Shown piece by piece: positions 34,950-43,938 of a stretch of 43,938 bases of DNA. Position numbers and translations under genes: made by a program. Every line of letters begins with the position of its first letter. The stretch's first letter is position 1. Source of the DNA: Melioribacteraceae bacterium (lineage in GTDB: Bacteria > Bacteroidota > Ignavibacteria > Ignavibacteriales > Melioribacteraceae). Below the pieces are notes generated by a model. It saw nothing but the letters and a program-made list of their open reading frames with translations. It ran no database searches and was not told the origin of the DNA. The stretch is from the NCBI GenBank assembly GCA_028280855.1, contig JANQLA010000086.1, positions 1 through 43,938 of the forward strand. Direction: 5' to 3'.

Positions 34950-37900
34950 ATGACAACAGAAGATCTTATAAAAGAAAATAACGGGTTTCCTATCGAAAAT
35001 GCACTTGACCAGATGCCTATAGGTTTTTTGCTAATTGATGAAAACAACATAATTAAAAATGTAAATGAAAACATTTTCGAGTTCGGTGTGCCGCGGTCTT
35101 CCAGGGAGAGTTTAATCGGCAAAACCTTGGCCGAAACCAACCTACTGGCTTCGTTTAATCTTAGCGGTGAACTCGAGCAGCTTAAACAACTGGAACCGTT
35201 TGAAAAAGAAGTTAAGCTGTTAAGTTCAGCCGGTACCAGGACACTTTCTATTCTTGTAAAAGCAACTCCTTTGATTGAGTACGGAATATACAAAGGTGCA
35301 GTTCTGATTTTTGAAGATATGCAGGTAAGCGTTAATCTTAACTCCGAAAAGTTATTTCAATCAAAATTATTTTCCCAGTTCGCGCTCTCGGTTTACGATT
35401 ACTATGCACTTCTGAATCCCGGAGCTATGATTATAGCCGAGTCGAATAAAGATGTGCTGAAGGATTTTGGTATTTTCAAAGCCGTGGATGGTTATTTTCT
35501 CGACGATCTTAGTTCTAAATATAGAAAGCAGTTTGAGAAAATTCTTGGCGGGACATTAAAAAATAAACAGCCAGCCGAAACTACAATTAAAGTTGACCAA
35601 GAAAATATTTTCAAAATAAAATTTATTCCGCTACTAAATGAACGCAATAGAATTCAATACATATTAACTTTGTTCCAAGATATTACCAGTGAAATTTCCT
35701 CTAAAGAAGAATTAACCGATAAAGTCAACGACCTCAACCGATACTATTTTATTGCCGGTGCTATTACAGATGCTATTGTAAATATTGATCTTTCAGGCAA
35801 TATCATTTTTTGGAACGAATCTGCAACCAAGTTATTCGGCGTTGATAAAAGCGAAGTCTCCGGTAAATTTATTGGCAAAGTACTTCCAACAATTGATGAT
35901 AACTATCTTGAAGTTCTAAAAGGAGAACTTAAAGAGAGCGTTTCATGGAAGGGTGAATTTTGGACTTCTGAAAGTACAAAGGAATCTGAACTTCTTTCGG
36001 TAAGAATGGTGATGAATTCCGAAGAAAATTACATCGTGATTTTATGTACCAGCATTACCGAACGGGCCAATATAGAAAAACAATTGAGAATTTCGGAAGA
36101 AAGATTCAGGAGTATTGTTACAAATACCAGGGAATACATCTGTACTTTTAGCAATGATGGAAAGATCACTTATGTAAATCCGTTCTTCTCAAAAGAGTTT
36201 GGTTATTCCGAGAACGATCTGCTGAATATGTATCTGAAGGATTTGGTTGATAACAGACAGCTTGAAACCGAGAACTTATCATTTTCTTCATTATACGAAA
36301 ATCAAACAGACTCAACGGAAATTGCGTTGCTAAAAAAAGATAACTCCCCTGTTTATGTGGTAGCTAATTTTACCGCTTCGAAAGATTTATCGGGAGAAAT
36401 AATTTCTTACAACGCAGTCTTTACGGATATAACGCATAAAAAAGAAGTTGAAAAAGATCTGCTGATGATCAAAACGGTTTTTGAGGCATCGCAGGATGGA
36501 ATAGCCATTCAGGCAAACGGGAAGTATGTTCTCGTTAATGATTCGTTTATTGAGATGTTCGGTTATAATGAAAGTAATGATATTATCGGTAAGCTATATA
36601 CAGATCATATTTCTAATGAAGATATGAGCCTGGTGGTTAACTACAATGATTTATTGGAGAGTGGCGAAACCGTTCCCGAGAGGTTTGTTTACAGGGCAAA
36701 GAGGAACGACGACAGCTATTTCTTTGTTGAAAAATCGTCATCTTCATATCAAACTGGAGATGGATTATTCATAGTATCATCATTCAGGGACATCACCAAA
36801 GAGAAGCGTGCGATTGATGACTTAGAAATTTCCGAAGAGCGTTATAGAAGTATAACTGAAAACCTGGACGATTGTGTCTGGAGCGCCGAACGTAAAGAAG
36901 GAAAACTCCGGGTTATTTTTTATAGTGATGTTATTACAAAGATCACCGGTTATTCTAATGATGCATTCTTAAACGACGGGAATTTATGGGTACGAGTTAT
37001 TCACCCCACGGACCTCAATAATGTAATCGCGGAAATGAAATCTTTTTACCGGGATAATACAAGGGTTTCGGATGAATTCGAGTATCGTATTATTAATAAC
37101 CTTGGAAACATTGTCTGGATAAAAAATAAAATAAATGTTCTGCGGAATGAAGATGGCGAAATTCAAAAAATATTTGGACTGGTAAGTGATATCACACTGA
37201 GCAAACGCGGTGAAGAAGAATTGCGAAAATCTGCCGATGAACTGCAAACATTAAATGAAACCAAAGACAGGTTTATTTCCATTATTTCACATGATCTTCG
37301 GACACCTTTCAGTTCCATTCTTGGATTTACCGATATGCTGCTAAGCGATAGGAACATGCCTGAGGATAAGCAGATTCAGTATATAAGTTTTATACAGGAA
37401 TCTTCCCGCAATATGTTATCGTTGGTTAATTCATTGCTTGATTGGACACGACTTCAAACAGGTAGAATTGCTTTTGAACCGCAGCGAATTAATCCAAAGT
37501 ATATTGTTACAAAAGCCGTTCAAATGCTTTCCGGCATTGCATTGCAGAAAAATATAAATCTCGTTTCGGATTTGAGCGGTGAAGTTTTTGTTCATGCAGA
37601 TGAAAATTTGTTGCTGCAAGTTTTTAACAATCTTATTTCGAACGCCATAAAATTTACAAAGCAGGGCGGCAGCATAACTATATCTTCGTCACCCCTGGTT
37701 AAATATAAGCAGGTGCAATTTAGAGTTAAAGACAACGGCATTGGCATAAAGGAAGGAGATATTCCGAAATTGTTTAAAGTAGATACCAAGTATACAACCG
37801 ATGGAACTTCGGGAGAAAAAGGAAGCGGGCTTGGACTTTCACTTTGCTATGATATTGTTAAAAAGCACGGCGGCAATATCGCGGTAAAAAGCGACTACGG

Positions 37901-38321
37901 TTTCGGAACAGAAATAATTTTTACCATTCCGGTTTCGTCAACAAAAATTCTTCTTGTGGACGACAGTAAGAACGACAGGATACTCTATGCAAAATTGCTT
38001 AAAAATTTTGTGCCTGATTACGATGTTGAGGAAGCCCAGAACGGAAGAGATGCTTACGAAATAATTAAGCGAAGTTACCCCGCATTGGTTATAACGGATC
38101 ATAACATGCCCGTGATGGGCGGCTTATCACTTGTACAGCAACTAAATTTATCCGATTTGAAATACAAGCCGCCTGTTATTGTACTAAGCAGCGATATTAA
38201 CGAAGGAATAGTTAAAGAGTATAGACAGCATGGCGTTGATTACGCTTTCAAGAAACCGGTTAACTTAACAACACTAAAAATCGCCGTAGAGAAGTCGCTA
38301 AAAAAGGCAATAACTACCTGA
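34950..38321 (+). CDS. multi-PAS hybrid histidine kinase with C-terminal receiver
   Basis: 1123-aa soluble sensor kinase without transmembrane segments, so it senses a cytoplasmic signal. Order: five or six PAS-like domains (about 10-755; clear ones start near 260, 380, 505 and 635, each with PAC-type endings such as DITHKKE); HisKA with phospho-acceptor H781 in ISHDLRTPFSS; HATPase_c with N-box NNLISNAIKF near 892 and GIGIKEGDI, GSGLGLSLC; and a receiver domain with phospho-acceptor D1050 in VITDHNMPVMGG and the KKP lysine region. There is no output domain. Its 3' end overlaps the convergent dipeptidase gene by 8 bp. Confidence 0.92.
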   Translation: MTTEDLIKENNGFPIENALDQMPIGFLLIDENNIIKNVNENIFEFGVPRSSRESLIGKTLAETNLLASFNLSGELEQLKQLEPFEKEVKLLSSAGTRTLSILVKATPLIEYGIYKGAVLIFEDMQVSVNLNSEKLFQSKLFSQFALSVYDYYALLNPGAMIIAESNKDVLKDFGIFKAVDGYFLDDLSSKYRKQFEKILGGTLKNKQPAETTIKVDQENIFKIKFIPLLNERNRIQYILTLFQDITSEISSKEELTDKVNDLNRYYFIAGAITDAIVNIDLSGNIIFWNESATKLFGVDKSEVSGKFIGKVLPTIDDNYLEVLKGELKESVSWKGEFWTSESTKESELLSVRMVMNSEENYIVILCTSITERANIEKQLRISEERFRSIVTNTREYICTFSNDGKITYVNPFFSKEFGYSENDLLNMYLKDLVDNRQLETENLSFSSLYENQTDSTEIALLKKDNSPVYVVANFTASKDLSGEIISYNAVFTDITHKKEVEKDLLMIKTVFEASQDGIAIQANGKYVLVNDSFIEMFGYNESNDIIGKLYTDHISNEDMSLVVNYNDLLESGETVPERFVYRAKRNDDSYFFVEKSSSSYQTGDGLFIVSSFRDITKEKRAIDDLEISEERYRSITENLDDCVWSAERKEGKLRVIFYSDVITKITGYSNDAFLNDGNLWVRVIHPTDLNNVIAEMKSFYRDNTRVSDEFEYRIINNLGNIVWIKNKINVLRNEDGEIQKIFGLVSDITLSKRGEEELRKSADELQTLNETKDRFISIISHDLRTPFSSILGFTDMLLSDRNMPEDKQIQYISFIQESSRNMLSLVNSLLDWTRLQTGRIAFEPQRINPKYIVTKAVQMLSGIALQKNINLVSDLSGEVFVHADENLLLQVFNNLISNAIKFTKQGGSITISSSPLVKYKQVQFRVKDNGIGIKEGDIPKLFKVDTKYTTDGTSGEKGSGLGLSLCYDIVKKHGGNIAVKSDYGFGTEIIFTIPVSSTKILLVDDSKNDRILYAKLLKNFVPDYDVEEAQNGRDAYEIIKRSYPALVITDHNMPVMGGLSLVQQLNLSDLKYKPPVIVLSSDINEGIVKEYRQHGVDYAFKKPVNLTTLKIAVEKSLKKAITT

Positions 38322-38913
38322 GCTTAAAATCGATTATCGAATAGTTTTTCCATCCTTTGAAATCGAAATGCCACCATTCTGTCTCAAGCGGCTCAAAACC
38401 GAATTTAATCATAACCTCTCGTAACAGTTTCCTGTTTGCTTTAACTGCTTCGGGAAGTTCGGCATAGTCGTAGTGAGCCTTTTCAGTAAAGTTATCGTAT
38501 TCCGTACCCATGTCTAACTGCGTACCTGTAGAATCAATAATAGTTAAATCGACTGCGGCTCCGCGATTATGTCGCGAACCGGTTGAAGGGTCGGCAACAT
38601 AGTTGGGGTCGGGAAAAATTTCCCACATCTGTCTTTGTACGGATATGGGACGAAATCCATCGAAAATTTTCAACCGGTAGTTATACTTACTCGTCAAATA
38701 ATTATTTGCATTAACAATTGACTCGCCGACTATTTTGCGAATGTACACTTTATCGGTCGGGTACAAAATCTTTCCGGTAAAATTGTTTTCGGTTGCATAG
38801 CGTACTTCCGTAACAATCGTTGAGTCGAGATCGCCTAAATAAACTATCGCGCTGTCATGCTGTGCAATGGTTAATGAGCATAAACAAAAAAGTATACCGA
38901 TTAATGATTTCAT
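38314..38913 (-). CDS. ddpX: D-alanyl-D-alanine dipeptidase (VanX/DdpX-like, M15D)
   Basis: 199-aa exported zinc dipeptidase. Signal peptide about 1-17. Zinc ligands and catalytic residues follow the VanX pattern: H115 in SRHNRGAAVD with D122, then E179-WW-H182; the transition-state Arg is R88 in DGFRP. In Gram-negatives without glycopeptide resistance such enzymes recycle D-Ala-D-Ala from the cell wall, which I think is the role here. No vanH or vanA partner is present. GGAAG precedes the ATG. It lies 9 bp after the debranching-enzyme gene in the same direction. Confidence 0.9.
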   Translation of the reverse strand: MKSLIGILFCLCSLTIAQHDSAIVYLGDLDSTIVTEVRYATENNFTGKILYPTDKVYIRKIVGESIVNANNYLTSKYNYRLKIFDGFRPISVQRQMWEIFPDPNYVADPSTGSRHNRGAAVDLTIIDSTGTQLDMGTEYDNFTEKAHYDYAELPEAVKANRKLLREVMIKFGFEPLETEWWHFDFKGWKNYSIIDFKLR

Positions 38914-38922
38914 TTTAACTTC

Positions 38923-41034
38923 CTAATTTTTCTTTAGAACAATACCCGTAACCGGTTTAACTTCAACGGAACCCTCGATAGAAACAAGCGGAGCAGTTCC
39001 GGCTTTCTTTTCGTTTACCAGTACATCCCACTTTCCTTTGGGTAGTGTAAAAGTCTCGGTGCCGGATTGATCTGCATTAAGCAATACAAGAAAAGTATCG
39101 TCATCATATTCTACGGCATAAGCAAGCGCAAACTCGCTTTCCGTAACATCGAAAAACACAATATCGTTTGGATCGGCATGTCTGAAGGCATCGTATTGTT
39201 TCCGCAAATCAATCAAGCCGCGGTAATAATCGAATAAGTCCGAATTTAGTTTTGCGTGCTGGTAATTAATATAGTTAACATCGTTATCCTTTTCATACGA
39301 GTTATGATCGAGCATGCCTTTGTGTTTATCCGGAACTTCGATATCATGCGGAATAACTTTTGAACGCGCGTACTCCTGCCCGGCATGAATCATTGTAATT
39401 CCCTGAGAGGTAAATAAGAATAACGCACCAAGCTTGTTTAACTTTAACTGTCTTTCCGACAGCACTGCATTCTTATCAACGTCTTTTATAACCTCTTTCG
39501 CTCCAACTTCCCCGGTGCCTATCCTTATAAAATCACCGAGCGTATACCCGTCGTGCGATTCCAGGTAGTTAACGGAGTGTTCTTTCTTTTGAAACAAGCC
39601 GTGTTTGTATTTGACTAGCGTACCGTTGACATAGCTCTTAACCCTGTCAACATTGTTATTCCCGTACCATTCACCGAATATCCATCCTAATCCGTCGTTG
39701 GGATTTTCACCTTTAATGCCGTTTCGAATCTGATCATTCCAGCTTCCCCACTCGCGTAACGAGAAACCGGCAGGATCATAACCGCCTCCCCAAGGTTCGC
39801 AGACAATAACGACATTCGGATTTACCTTCCTGGTTTCACGAATAATTACTTCAACTGTCTCCCAGTCTATTAATTTTCCCAGATCAAACCGGAAACCGTC
39901 TACGTGGTATTCTTCCATCCAGTATATCAGGCTTTCCACAATCATCCTGCGCATCATCGGCGCTTCTGTTCTTATGTCATTACCGCAACCGCTCTGTGCA
40001 ATAAAATTTTTGTTCGAATCGAGCCTGAAGTAGTATTCTTTATCTATCTGTTTCAAGTTGCCTATCTCATACTCCGACAGGTGGTTGTAAACAACGTCAA
40101 TCATAACGCCAATGCCTTCTTTATGAAAAGCCTTTACCATATCCTTAAACTGTTTTACCTGGCTTCCGTCGGCGCCCATCCATTCATTCCATTTAAACTC
40201 CTGCCAGTCCATTGCATAATATGATGCAGGTGCAAAAAAGTTTGACGTCATGTACCCCCAATGATTGCGCTCGTAAGGATTCCACGTATTGAAGCTCCCG
40301 TTAAGTGAATCCAAGTAAGGTATTTCGCAATATCCAAAATCCATTGGCGGCAGAAGCTCTACCGTATTCACGCCCAGATTTTTAATGTAATCCATCCCAC
40401 CCGGGATGTTCTTTTCTAGCAATCCTTTGTACGTACCCGGCGATTTTGCACCAGCCGAAGGGTGAGCCGTCATGTCGCGGATATGCATTTCGTATATTAT
40501 AAGGTCGCGCCAGTCGCGCTGAATCCATTCATCGCCTTCCCAATCATACTCCTCTTCAAATACTATTGATTTCCTTGGATTCTTATATGTTGTGTACGAA
40601 GCCACAGCTTTTGCATAAGGATCAACACAAAGCGGCAGGTTTTCGAATGATTGTGCAACATCATGTTTTACTTTATACCCGTAATAAGTTCCTTTAAGGT
40701 TACCGTCTACCGAAACTTCCCATACGCCGTCGTCATCCATTTTCATTTCCTTGCTGCCCGATGCCTCGGCGTTTACATCATCAAATAAATAAAGATTTAC
40801 CCCTAATGCACTTGGAGCGAATAGTCTAAATGTTGTAGTGTTGTCATCTATTATTGCCCCGAGTTCTTTATCGGAGTAATAGCTGTCTAAATTTTTATCT
40901 TTTGCAGTTTGCACGGGATGTGCTGAATTATCGGAATTTTTATCGTGTATATACAAACCAGCTCCTTGTAGATTAATTACTGTAATTAAAAGTAAATGTA
41001 GAACCATTATCGAAAGGAAAGTACGATTGTTCAT
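38923..41034 (-). CDS. exported GH13 alpha-glucan debranching enzyme (pullulanase/isoamylase type)
   Basis: 703-aa enzyme that hydrolyses alpha-1,6 branches of pullulan, starch or glycogen. Signal peptide about 1-25; CBM48 domain about 60-165 (FRLFAPSALGVNLYLF); GH13 barrel with region I DVVYNH (313-318), nucleophile D384 in GFRFDLG, acid E413 in CEPWGG, and H494-D495 in ESHDGYT; then a small beta-sandwich. The type I pullulanase hallmark YNWGY reads NHWGY (near 257) here, so substrate preference may differ from classic PulA. GGAG precedes the ATG, and a small hairpin lies in the leader at 41057-41073. The dipeptidase gene follows in the same transcript. Confidence 0.88.
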   Translation of the reverse strand: MNNRTFLSIMVLHLLLITVINLQGAGLYIHDKNSDNSAHPVQTAKDKNLDSYYSDKELGAIIDDNTTTFRLFAPSALGVNLYLFDDVNAEASGSKEMKMDDDGVWEVSVDGNLKGTYYGYKVKHDVAQSFENLPLCVDPYAKAVASYTTYKNPRKSIVFEEEYDWEGDEWIQRDWRDLIIYEMHIRDMTAHPSAGAKSPGTYKGLLEKNIPGGMDYIKNLGVNTVELLPPMDFGYCEIPYLDSLNGSFNTWNPYERNHWGYMTSNFFAPASYYAMDWQEFKWNEWMGADGSQVKQFKDMVKAFHKEGIGVMIDVVYNHLSEYEIGNLKQIDKEYYFRLDSNKNFIAQSGCGNDIRTEAPMMRRMIVESLIYWMEEYHVDGFRFDLGKLIDWETVEVIIRETRKVNPNVVIVCEPWGGGYDPAGFSLREWGSWNDQIRNGIKGENPNDGLGWIFGEWYGNNNVDRVKSYVNGTLVKYKHGLFQKKEHSVNYLESHDGYTLGDFIRIGTGEVGAKEVIKDVDKNAVLSERQLKLNKLGALFLFTSQGITMIHAGQEYARSKVIPHDIEVPDKHKGMLDHNSYEKDNDVNYINYQHAKLNSDLFDYYRGLIDLRKQYDAFRHADPNDIVFFDVTESEFALAYAVEYDDDTFLVLLNADQSGTETFTLPKGKWDVLVNEKKAGTAPLVSIEGSVEVKPVTGIVLKKN

Positions 41035-41056
41035 AATTTCTCCAGGTTAATTTCAT

Positions 41057-41073
41057 GAAGCAGGTGATGCTTC
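41057..41073 (-). promoter_or_regulatory. small hairpin in the debranching-enzyme leader
   Basis: On the minus strand GAAGCA-TCACC-TGCTTC, a 6-bp stem with a 5-nt loop, 23 nt upstream of ATG 41034. There is no T-run, so it is not a terminator. A regulatory role is only possible. Confidence 0.3.
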
Positions 41074-41140
41074 GGCAAATTGGATTTGAAAAGATACCGA
41101 AATGAACAAATAAAATGCAAAATTTAGTTTTAATCGAAAC

Positions 41141-43111
41141 TTATTTAAGATAAATCATCTTTTTTGATTTTGCTCCAAGTGCGGTTTTAATACGGTAAAT
41201 ATAAATGCCCGATGAAAGGCTCCTCCCTGCCTGGTTCGGATTGAACTCGACAGAGTGCGTTCCGCTGCGCATCTCCTTATCAAGCAATGTGAAAAGTTTT
41301 TTCCCGGTCAAATCAAAAATACTTATCGACACATCCGATATACTTCCGATTGAAAAAGTGAGCGTAGTCGACGGATTAAACGGGTTCGGGTAATTCTGTT
41401 TTACCTCGAAGTAAACCGGCACGTTATTGCTTCCAATGTCCGTCAATAAGAATACGTCTTTCAGAATCCAATCGTCGGGATCAATGATAACATCGGTCGG
41501 GGGAGTATTTACCGTAAAATTAAATCGCTGCTTTTTCTTATCGTTAAAGACTTCGAAATATTCCGACTCGTTTCCGATCTCTATTTTTATGTCCATGGGC
41601 ATCGTAAAAAAAACAGGATTTGAATTCTCAGATTGCTCGATGTCAATAACAACTTCGTACTGCGAATTTCCCAGTTCACTGTATTCCCAGTAATAATTAT
41701 AGAAAGGATAATTTTCGCCGTAAAGCCATTGATCAAAAAAGTACGATAAATCAATGCCGGACACTTCTTCGGCAATAGCTTTAAAGTCCTCGATAACCGC
41801 AACAGAGTAAGAGAGCTTTTCATCATTGGCATACTTATACATAACATCCCAAAAATTCTCGTCGCCAATTACACCGCGGAGCATGTGCAAAACAACCGCG
41901 CCCTTTTGATAAGTTCGGTTGCCACTGAATATGTTGCTGACCGAGCTAATGTCTTCAACGTATATGCTCCCCACTGCTTTTTTAGCCGCAATCATTTTAG
42001 TTGCTATGTTATTTTTATAAACTTCTTTACCTCTTACAGCTTCAAAATAAACTGCTTCGGAGTACTCTGCGAAACCCTCGTTCAGCCAGATATTATGCCA
42101 GTCCTTACAGGTTATTTTATCTCCGAACCATTGGTGCGCCAATTCATGAGCGGTTATGTCGGTAAAGTAAACGCCCATAGATGAAATGGTCTGATGTTCC
42201 ATTGCACCGCCGAAAGTAAACTCGGCATGACCGTACTTTTCATCGAAGAAGGGATACGTTCCGAATTTTTCAGTGAATACTTCGAGCATAGGAATAACGC
42301 GGTCAAGTTCATCTTCGCGTGCAGCATTATGTCTTTCGGGAAAATTATAATGAACCATGCGAAGCGTGTCGTTCAGGTTTTCATCTACAAAAAAGTTTTC
42401 GTAAAGAGAGTAACCGGCAATTGCCATTGAAATAAGGTACTGGGCTATTGGGTACTTAGTGGACCATTTATAAGTGTGTGTTCTGTTGTCGTTGTTAATA
42501 ACATCCTGCAGTACCCCGTTTGAAACCGGGGTCAACGATTCGTCGCATGTAATCCAGATGTCTGCCGAATCCGCCTTGTCTGCAGGAGTATCTTTACACG
42601 GCCACCAGTTCTTTGCGCCGTACGGTTGACTTAAAGTCCATATTAAGGGCCTTCCATTGCCGTGTGTTGTAAACTTGAAGCTGCCAAAACCATCGCTTTC
42701 GGGTGAACCGGAATAATGAATAATCATTTGAAATTCATCGCCGGTCTTCAAAGGTTGTAATAAGTCAATATTTACAACATCACCGACATGTGAAAAAGTT
42801 AATTCTACTTGCGCGCCATCGGTAATCCGGGAGATCGTCATGTTCGCTTTAAGATCAATGAACGGATCTGATAAATTATCTTGCTGAGACATGGCAGTTA
42901 TTTTAACTTTTCCATTTACTAATTGTGAAGCGTGGTCTACGGTGATATCAATGTGATAGTGCAATACGTCATATCGTGTATCGCTTTCATAATTAATCTT
43001 GCTCAGGTTGTAATAATTGATTTTTGCGTTCGCGCAATAGTTTGAAGTTTCTTGCGCGGGAATTTGCCGGGAGGCCGCTAAAATAAAGATAGCAATAATC
43101 TTAAAATACAT
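41141..43111 (-). CDS. M1 family zinc aminopeptidase, secreted by T9SS
   Basis: 656-aa secreted metallo-aminopeptidase. Signal peptide about 1-20; M1 N-terminal beta domain; substrate-binding motif GAMEH (302-306, where the family usually has GAMEN); zinc motif HELAH (322-326) with third ligand E345 in NEGFAEY; then a helical/strand region and a C-terminal type IX sorting domain (NYPNPFNPSTTLTF, last ~85 residues). The domain should anchor or release the enzyme at the cell surface, where it digests extracellular peptides, complementing the periplasmic S9 peptidase. No SD is visible. Confidence 0.92.
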   Translation of the reverse strand: MYFKIIAIFILAASRQIPAQETSNYCANAKINYYNLSKINYESDTRYDVLHYHIDITVDHASQLVNGKVKITAMSQQDNLSDPFIDLKANMTISRITDGAQVELTFSHVGDVVNIDLLQPLKTGDEFQMIIHYSGSPESDGFGSFKFTTHGNGRPLIWTLSQPYGAKNWWPCKDTPADKADSADIWITCDESLTPVSNGVLQDVINNDNRTHTYKWSTKYPIAQYLISMAIAGYSLYENFFVDENLNDTLRMVHYNFPERHNAAREDELDRVIPMLEVFTEKFGTYPFFDEKYGHAEFTFGGAMEHQTISSMGVYFTDITAHELAHQWFGDKITCKDWHNIWLNEGFAEYSEAVYFEAVRGKEVYKNNIATKMIAAKKAVGSIYVEDISSVSNIFSGNRTYQKGAVVLHMLRGVIGDENFWDVMYKYANDEKLSYSVAVIEDFKAIAEEVSGIDLSYFFDQWLYGENYPFYNYYWEYSELGNSQYEVVIDIEQSENSNPVFFTMPMDIKIEIGNESEYFEVFNDKKKQRFNFTVNTPPTDVIIDPDDWILKDVFLLTDIGSNNVPVYFEVKQNYPNPFNPSTTLTFSIGSISDVSISIFDLTGKKLFTLLDKEMRSGTHSVEFNPNQAGRSLSSGIYIYRIKTALGAKSKKMIYLK

Positions 43112-43646
43112 CGGGCGTTGTTTTTGTTTATTCCAAAATATTTATTAAATACTCCGCCTGCAAGACTGTTTTCTTTCACTTTTATTCATATCATTCTATG
43201 AGTTACCGGCATTTGATTTTGAATTACTTCCGGATTATTAGAACCAGGAGCCAGGATTAAAGATAGAGTGGGTAAGTTGTTAAGAAATTTCTCTTTTACC
43301 CAAATGCTTTGCAATCCGGTCTGCATACTTTCAGAGATTATGCGAAATTTATATGTTTACCATATGGGTAAATTTTAGAACCAATTTACATATATATACA
43401 TTCTCAAGTTCGTTAAGTTTTTTATGTAAAAAGAAAAGATTTACATATTTATTCTAAAAATATCCTGAAAAATTGAGAGAGTAGTTAATTTTATTTGGCA
43501 TTTGAATTGGTAAAATATTTTCGCGAACGACGGAACAAAAGGCAGCAGAACGGGGAAATAAAGATTACCCACACCTTTAAGAGACAAAAAAAACTCTTGA
43601 TAATTGTTTGAAAGTCTAGTTCCTTTATAACTAAAAAAAGTTTACT
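43112..43646. other. intergenic region, 535 bp, divergent promoters and inverted repeats
   Basis: Separates two divergent genes. Elements seen: TTTACC-ATATG-GGTAAA (43356-43372), a possible operator; AAGAG...CTCTT around 43579-43598; TAGTT...AACTA (43617-43633) close to the lipoprotein start; and a promoter-like pair at 43494-43523. A short CCAGGAgCCAGGA doublet lies at 43244-43256. I see no coding frame. Confidence 0.45.
43494..43523 (+). promoter_or_regulatory. weak FCB-type promoter upstream of the lipoprotein gene
   Basis: TTTG (43494-43497), 18-nt spacer, TATTTTCG (43516-43523), one mismatch from TAnnTTTG. It would give a leader of about 115 nt. Confidence 0.3.
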
Positions 43647-43938
43647 GTGAAAAATACAATTTATACATACTATCTTGTTATTATTTCTATATTCTTTGGC
43701 GTTTCAGCCTGCAACAGTACCGATCCCAAGATAGAGGAAGTACCCAAACTTACGCTAACATTGGAAGAAGTAACCTGCACCGAGGCGTGGATAACACTTA
43801 GCATTGACAGCTTTGCCGTTAACACGGAAGTAGTGTTAGAAAAAGCCGATACCGTATTTGCAGAGTACACGTTAACCGAACCTTCCGTAGTAATATACGA
43901 CAGTCTTCTGCTGCCTAACCAAAGCTATGTTTACAAAG
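43647..43938 (+). CDS. lipoprotein, N-terminal part (cut by window end)
   Basis: At least 97 residues, continuing past the window. GTG 43647 starts a basic N terminus, a hydrophobic stretch and a lipobox GVSAC, giving a lipidated Cys at residue 22. The mature part (LTLTLEEVTCTEAWITLSI ... LLPNQSYVYK) has the strand spacing of a fibronectin type III-like domain. In related bacteria such lipoproteins carry longer repeat regions after this domain; nothing further can be said here. Confidence 0.75.
   Translation, partial: MKNTIYTYYLVIISIFFGVSACNSTDPKIEEVPKLTLTLEEVTCTEAWITLSIDSFAVNTEVVLEKADTVFAEYTLTEPSVVIYDSLLLPNQSYVYK

Noticed and set aside
43244..43256. CCAGGA doublet resembling repeat arms of other small cassettes
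   Set aside because: Only two 6-bp units at 7-bp period, no partner arm and no gene between.

Overview
The window looks like a chromosomal segment of a free-living bacterium of the Ignavibacteria/Chlorobi side of the FCB group. Three things point there. Two secreted proteins end in the type IX secretion sorting domain typical of these bacteria (NYPNPFNP). There is Gram-negative LPS core biosynthesis (Kdo transferase plus a family 9 glycosyltransferase). Several genes have promoters of the Bacteroidetes/Chlorobi type (TTTG about 20 nt before TAnnTTTG) and weak or absent Shine-Dalgarno sites. The DNA is AT-rich. I see no tRNA, rRNA, CRISPR array or insertion sequence.

Layout. 1-1.5 kb: a winged-helix/HNH nuclease, a 62-aa protein and queF (queuosine). 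1.8-3.2 kb: a tyrosine phenol-lyase type PLP enzyme. 3.26-3.39 kb: an unannotated rod-shaped structured RNA closed by its own terminator stem, directly before glnD. 3.4-7.6 kb: glnD, murI and an MntA/HepT (type VII) toxin-antitoxin pair. 7.6-8.5 kb: a Nudix ADP-ribose pyrophosphatase with a damaged 5' end, next to a frameshifted GxxExxY gene between inverted 9-nt-unit repeats. 8.5-13.9 kb: DUF1232, an S9 peptidase, a PGPGW membrane protein, a MATE exporter and lysA. 14-19.9 kb: a 1534-aa secreted beta-helix protein and a membrane-anchored AraC regulator. 20.2-24.4 kb: leuS, an intact GxxExxY cassette with its own inverted repeats, and serS. 24.5-29.1 kb: two ABC exporter half-genes around a 2-hydroxyacid dehydrogenase. 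29.1-29.4 kb: a multiply frameshifted relic of fructose-1,6-bisphosphatase. 29.8-32.1 kb: LPS core genes. 32.1-33.7 kb: pckA. 34.1-34.6 kb: a BrnT/BrnA toxin-antitoxin pair. 35-38.3 kb: a multi-PAS hybrid histidine kinase. 38.3-43.1 kb: a D,D-dipeptidase, a GH13 debranching enzyme and a T9SS-secreted M1 aminopeptidase. 43.6 kb to the end: the start of a lipoprotein.

How the genes work together. Most are housekeeping: nitrogen sensing (glnD), cell-wall precursors (murI, lysA, a VanX-like dipeptidase), tRNA charging and modification (leuS, serS, queF), gluconeogenesis (pckA, with a dead fbp copy nearby), LPS core and outer-surface hydrolases. Small accessory units sit between them: a lone restriction-like nuclease, two toxin-antitoxin pairs and two GxxExxY cassettes. 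The candidates I consider most novel are the structured RNA before glnD and the two GxxExxY cassettes, whose arms are built from the same 9-nt tandem unit although the genes themselves are divergent.
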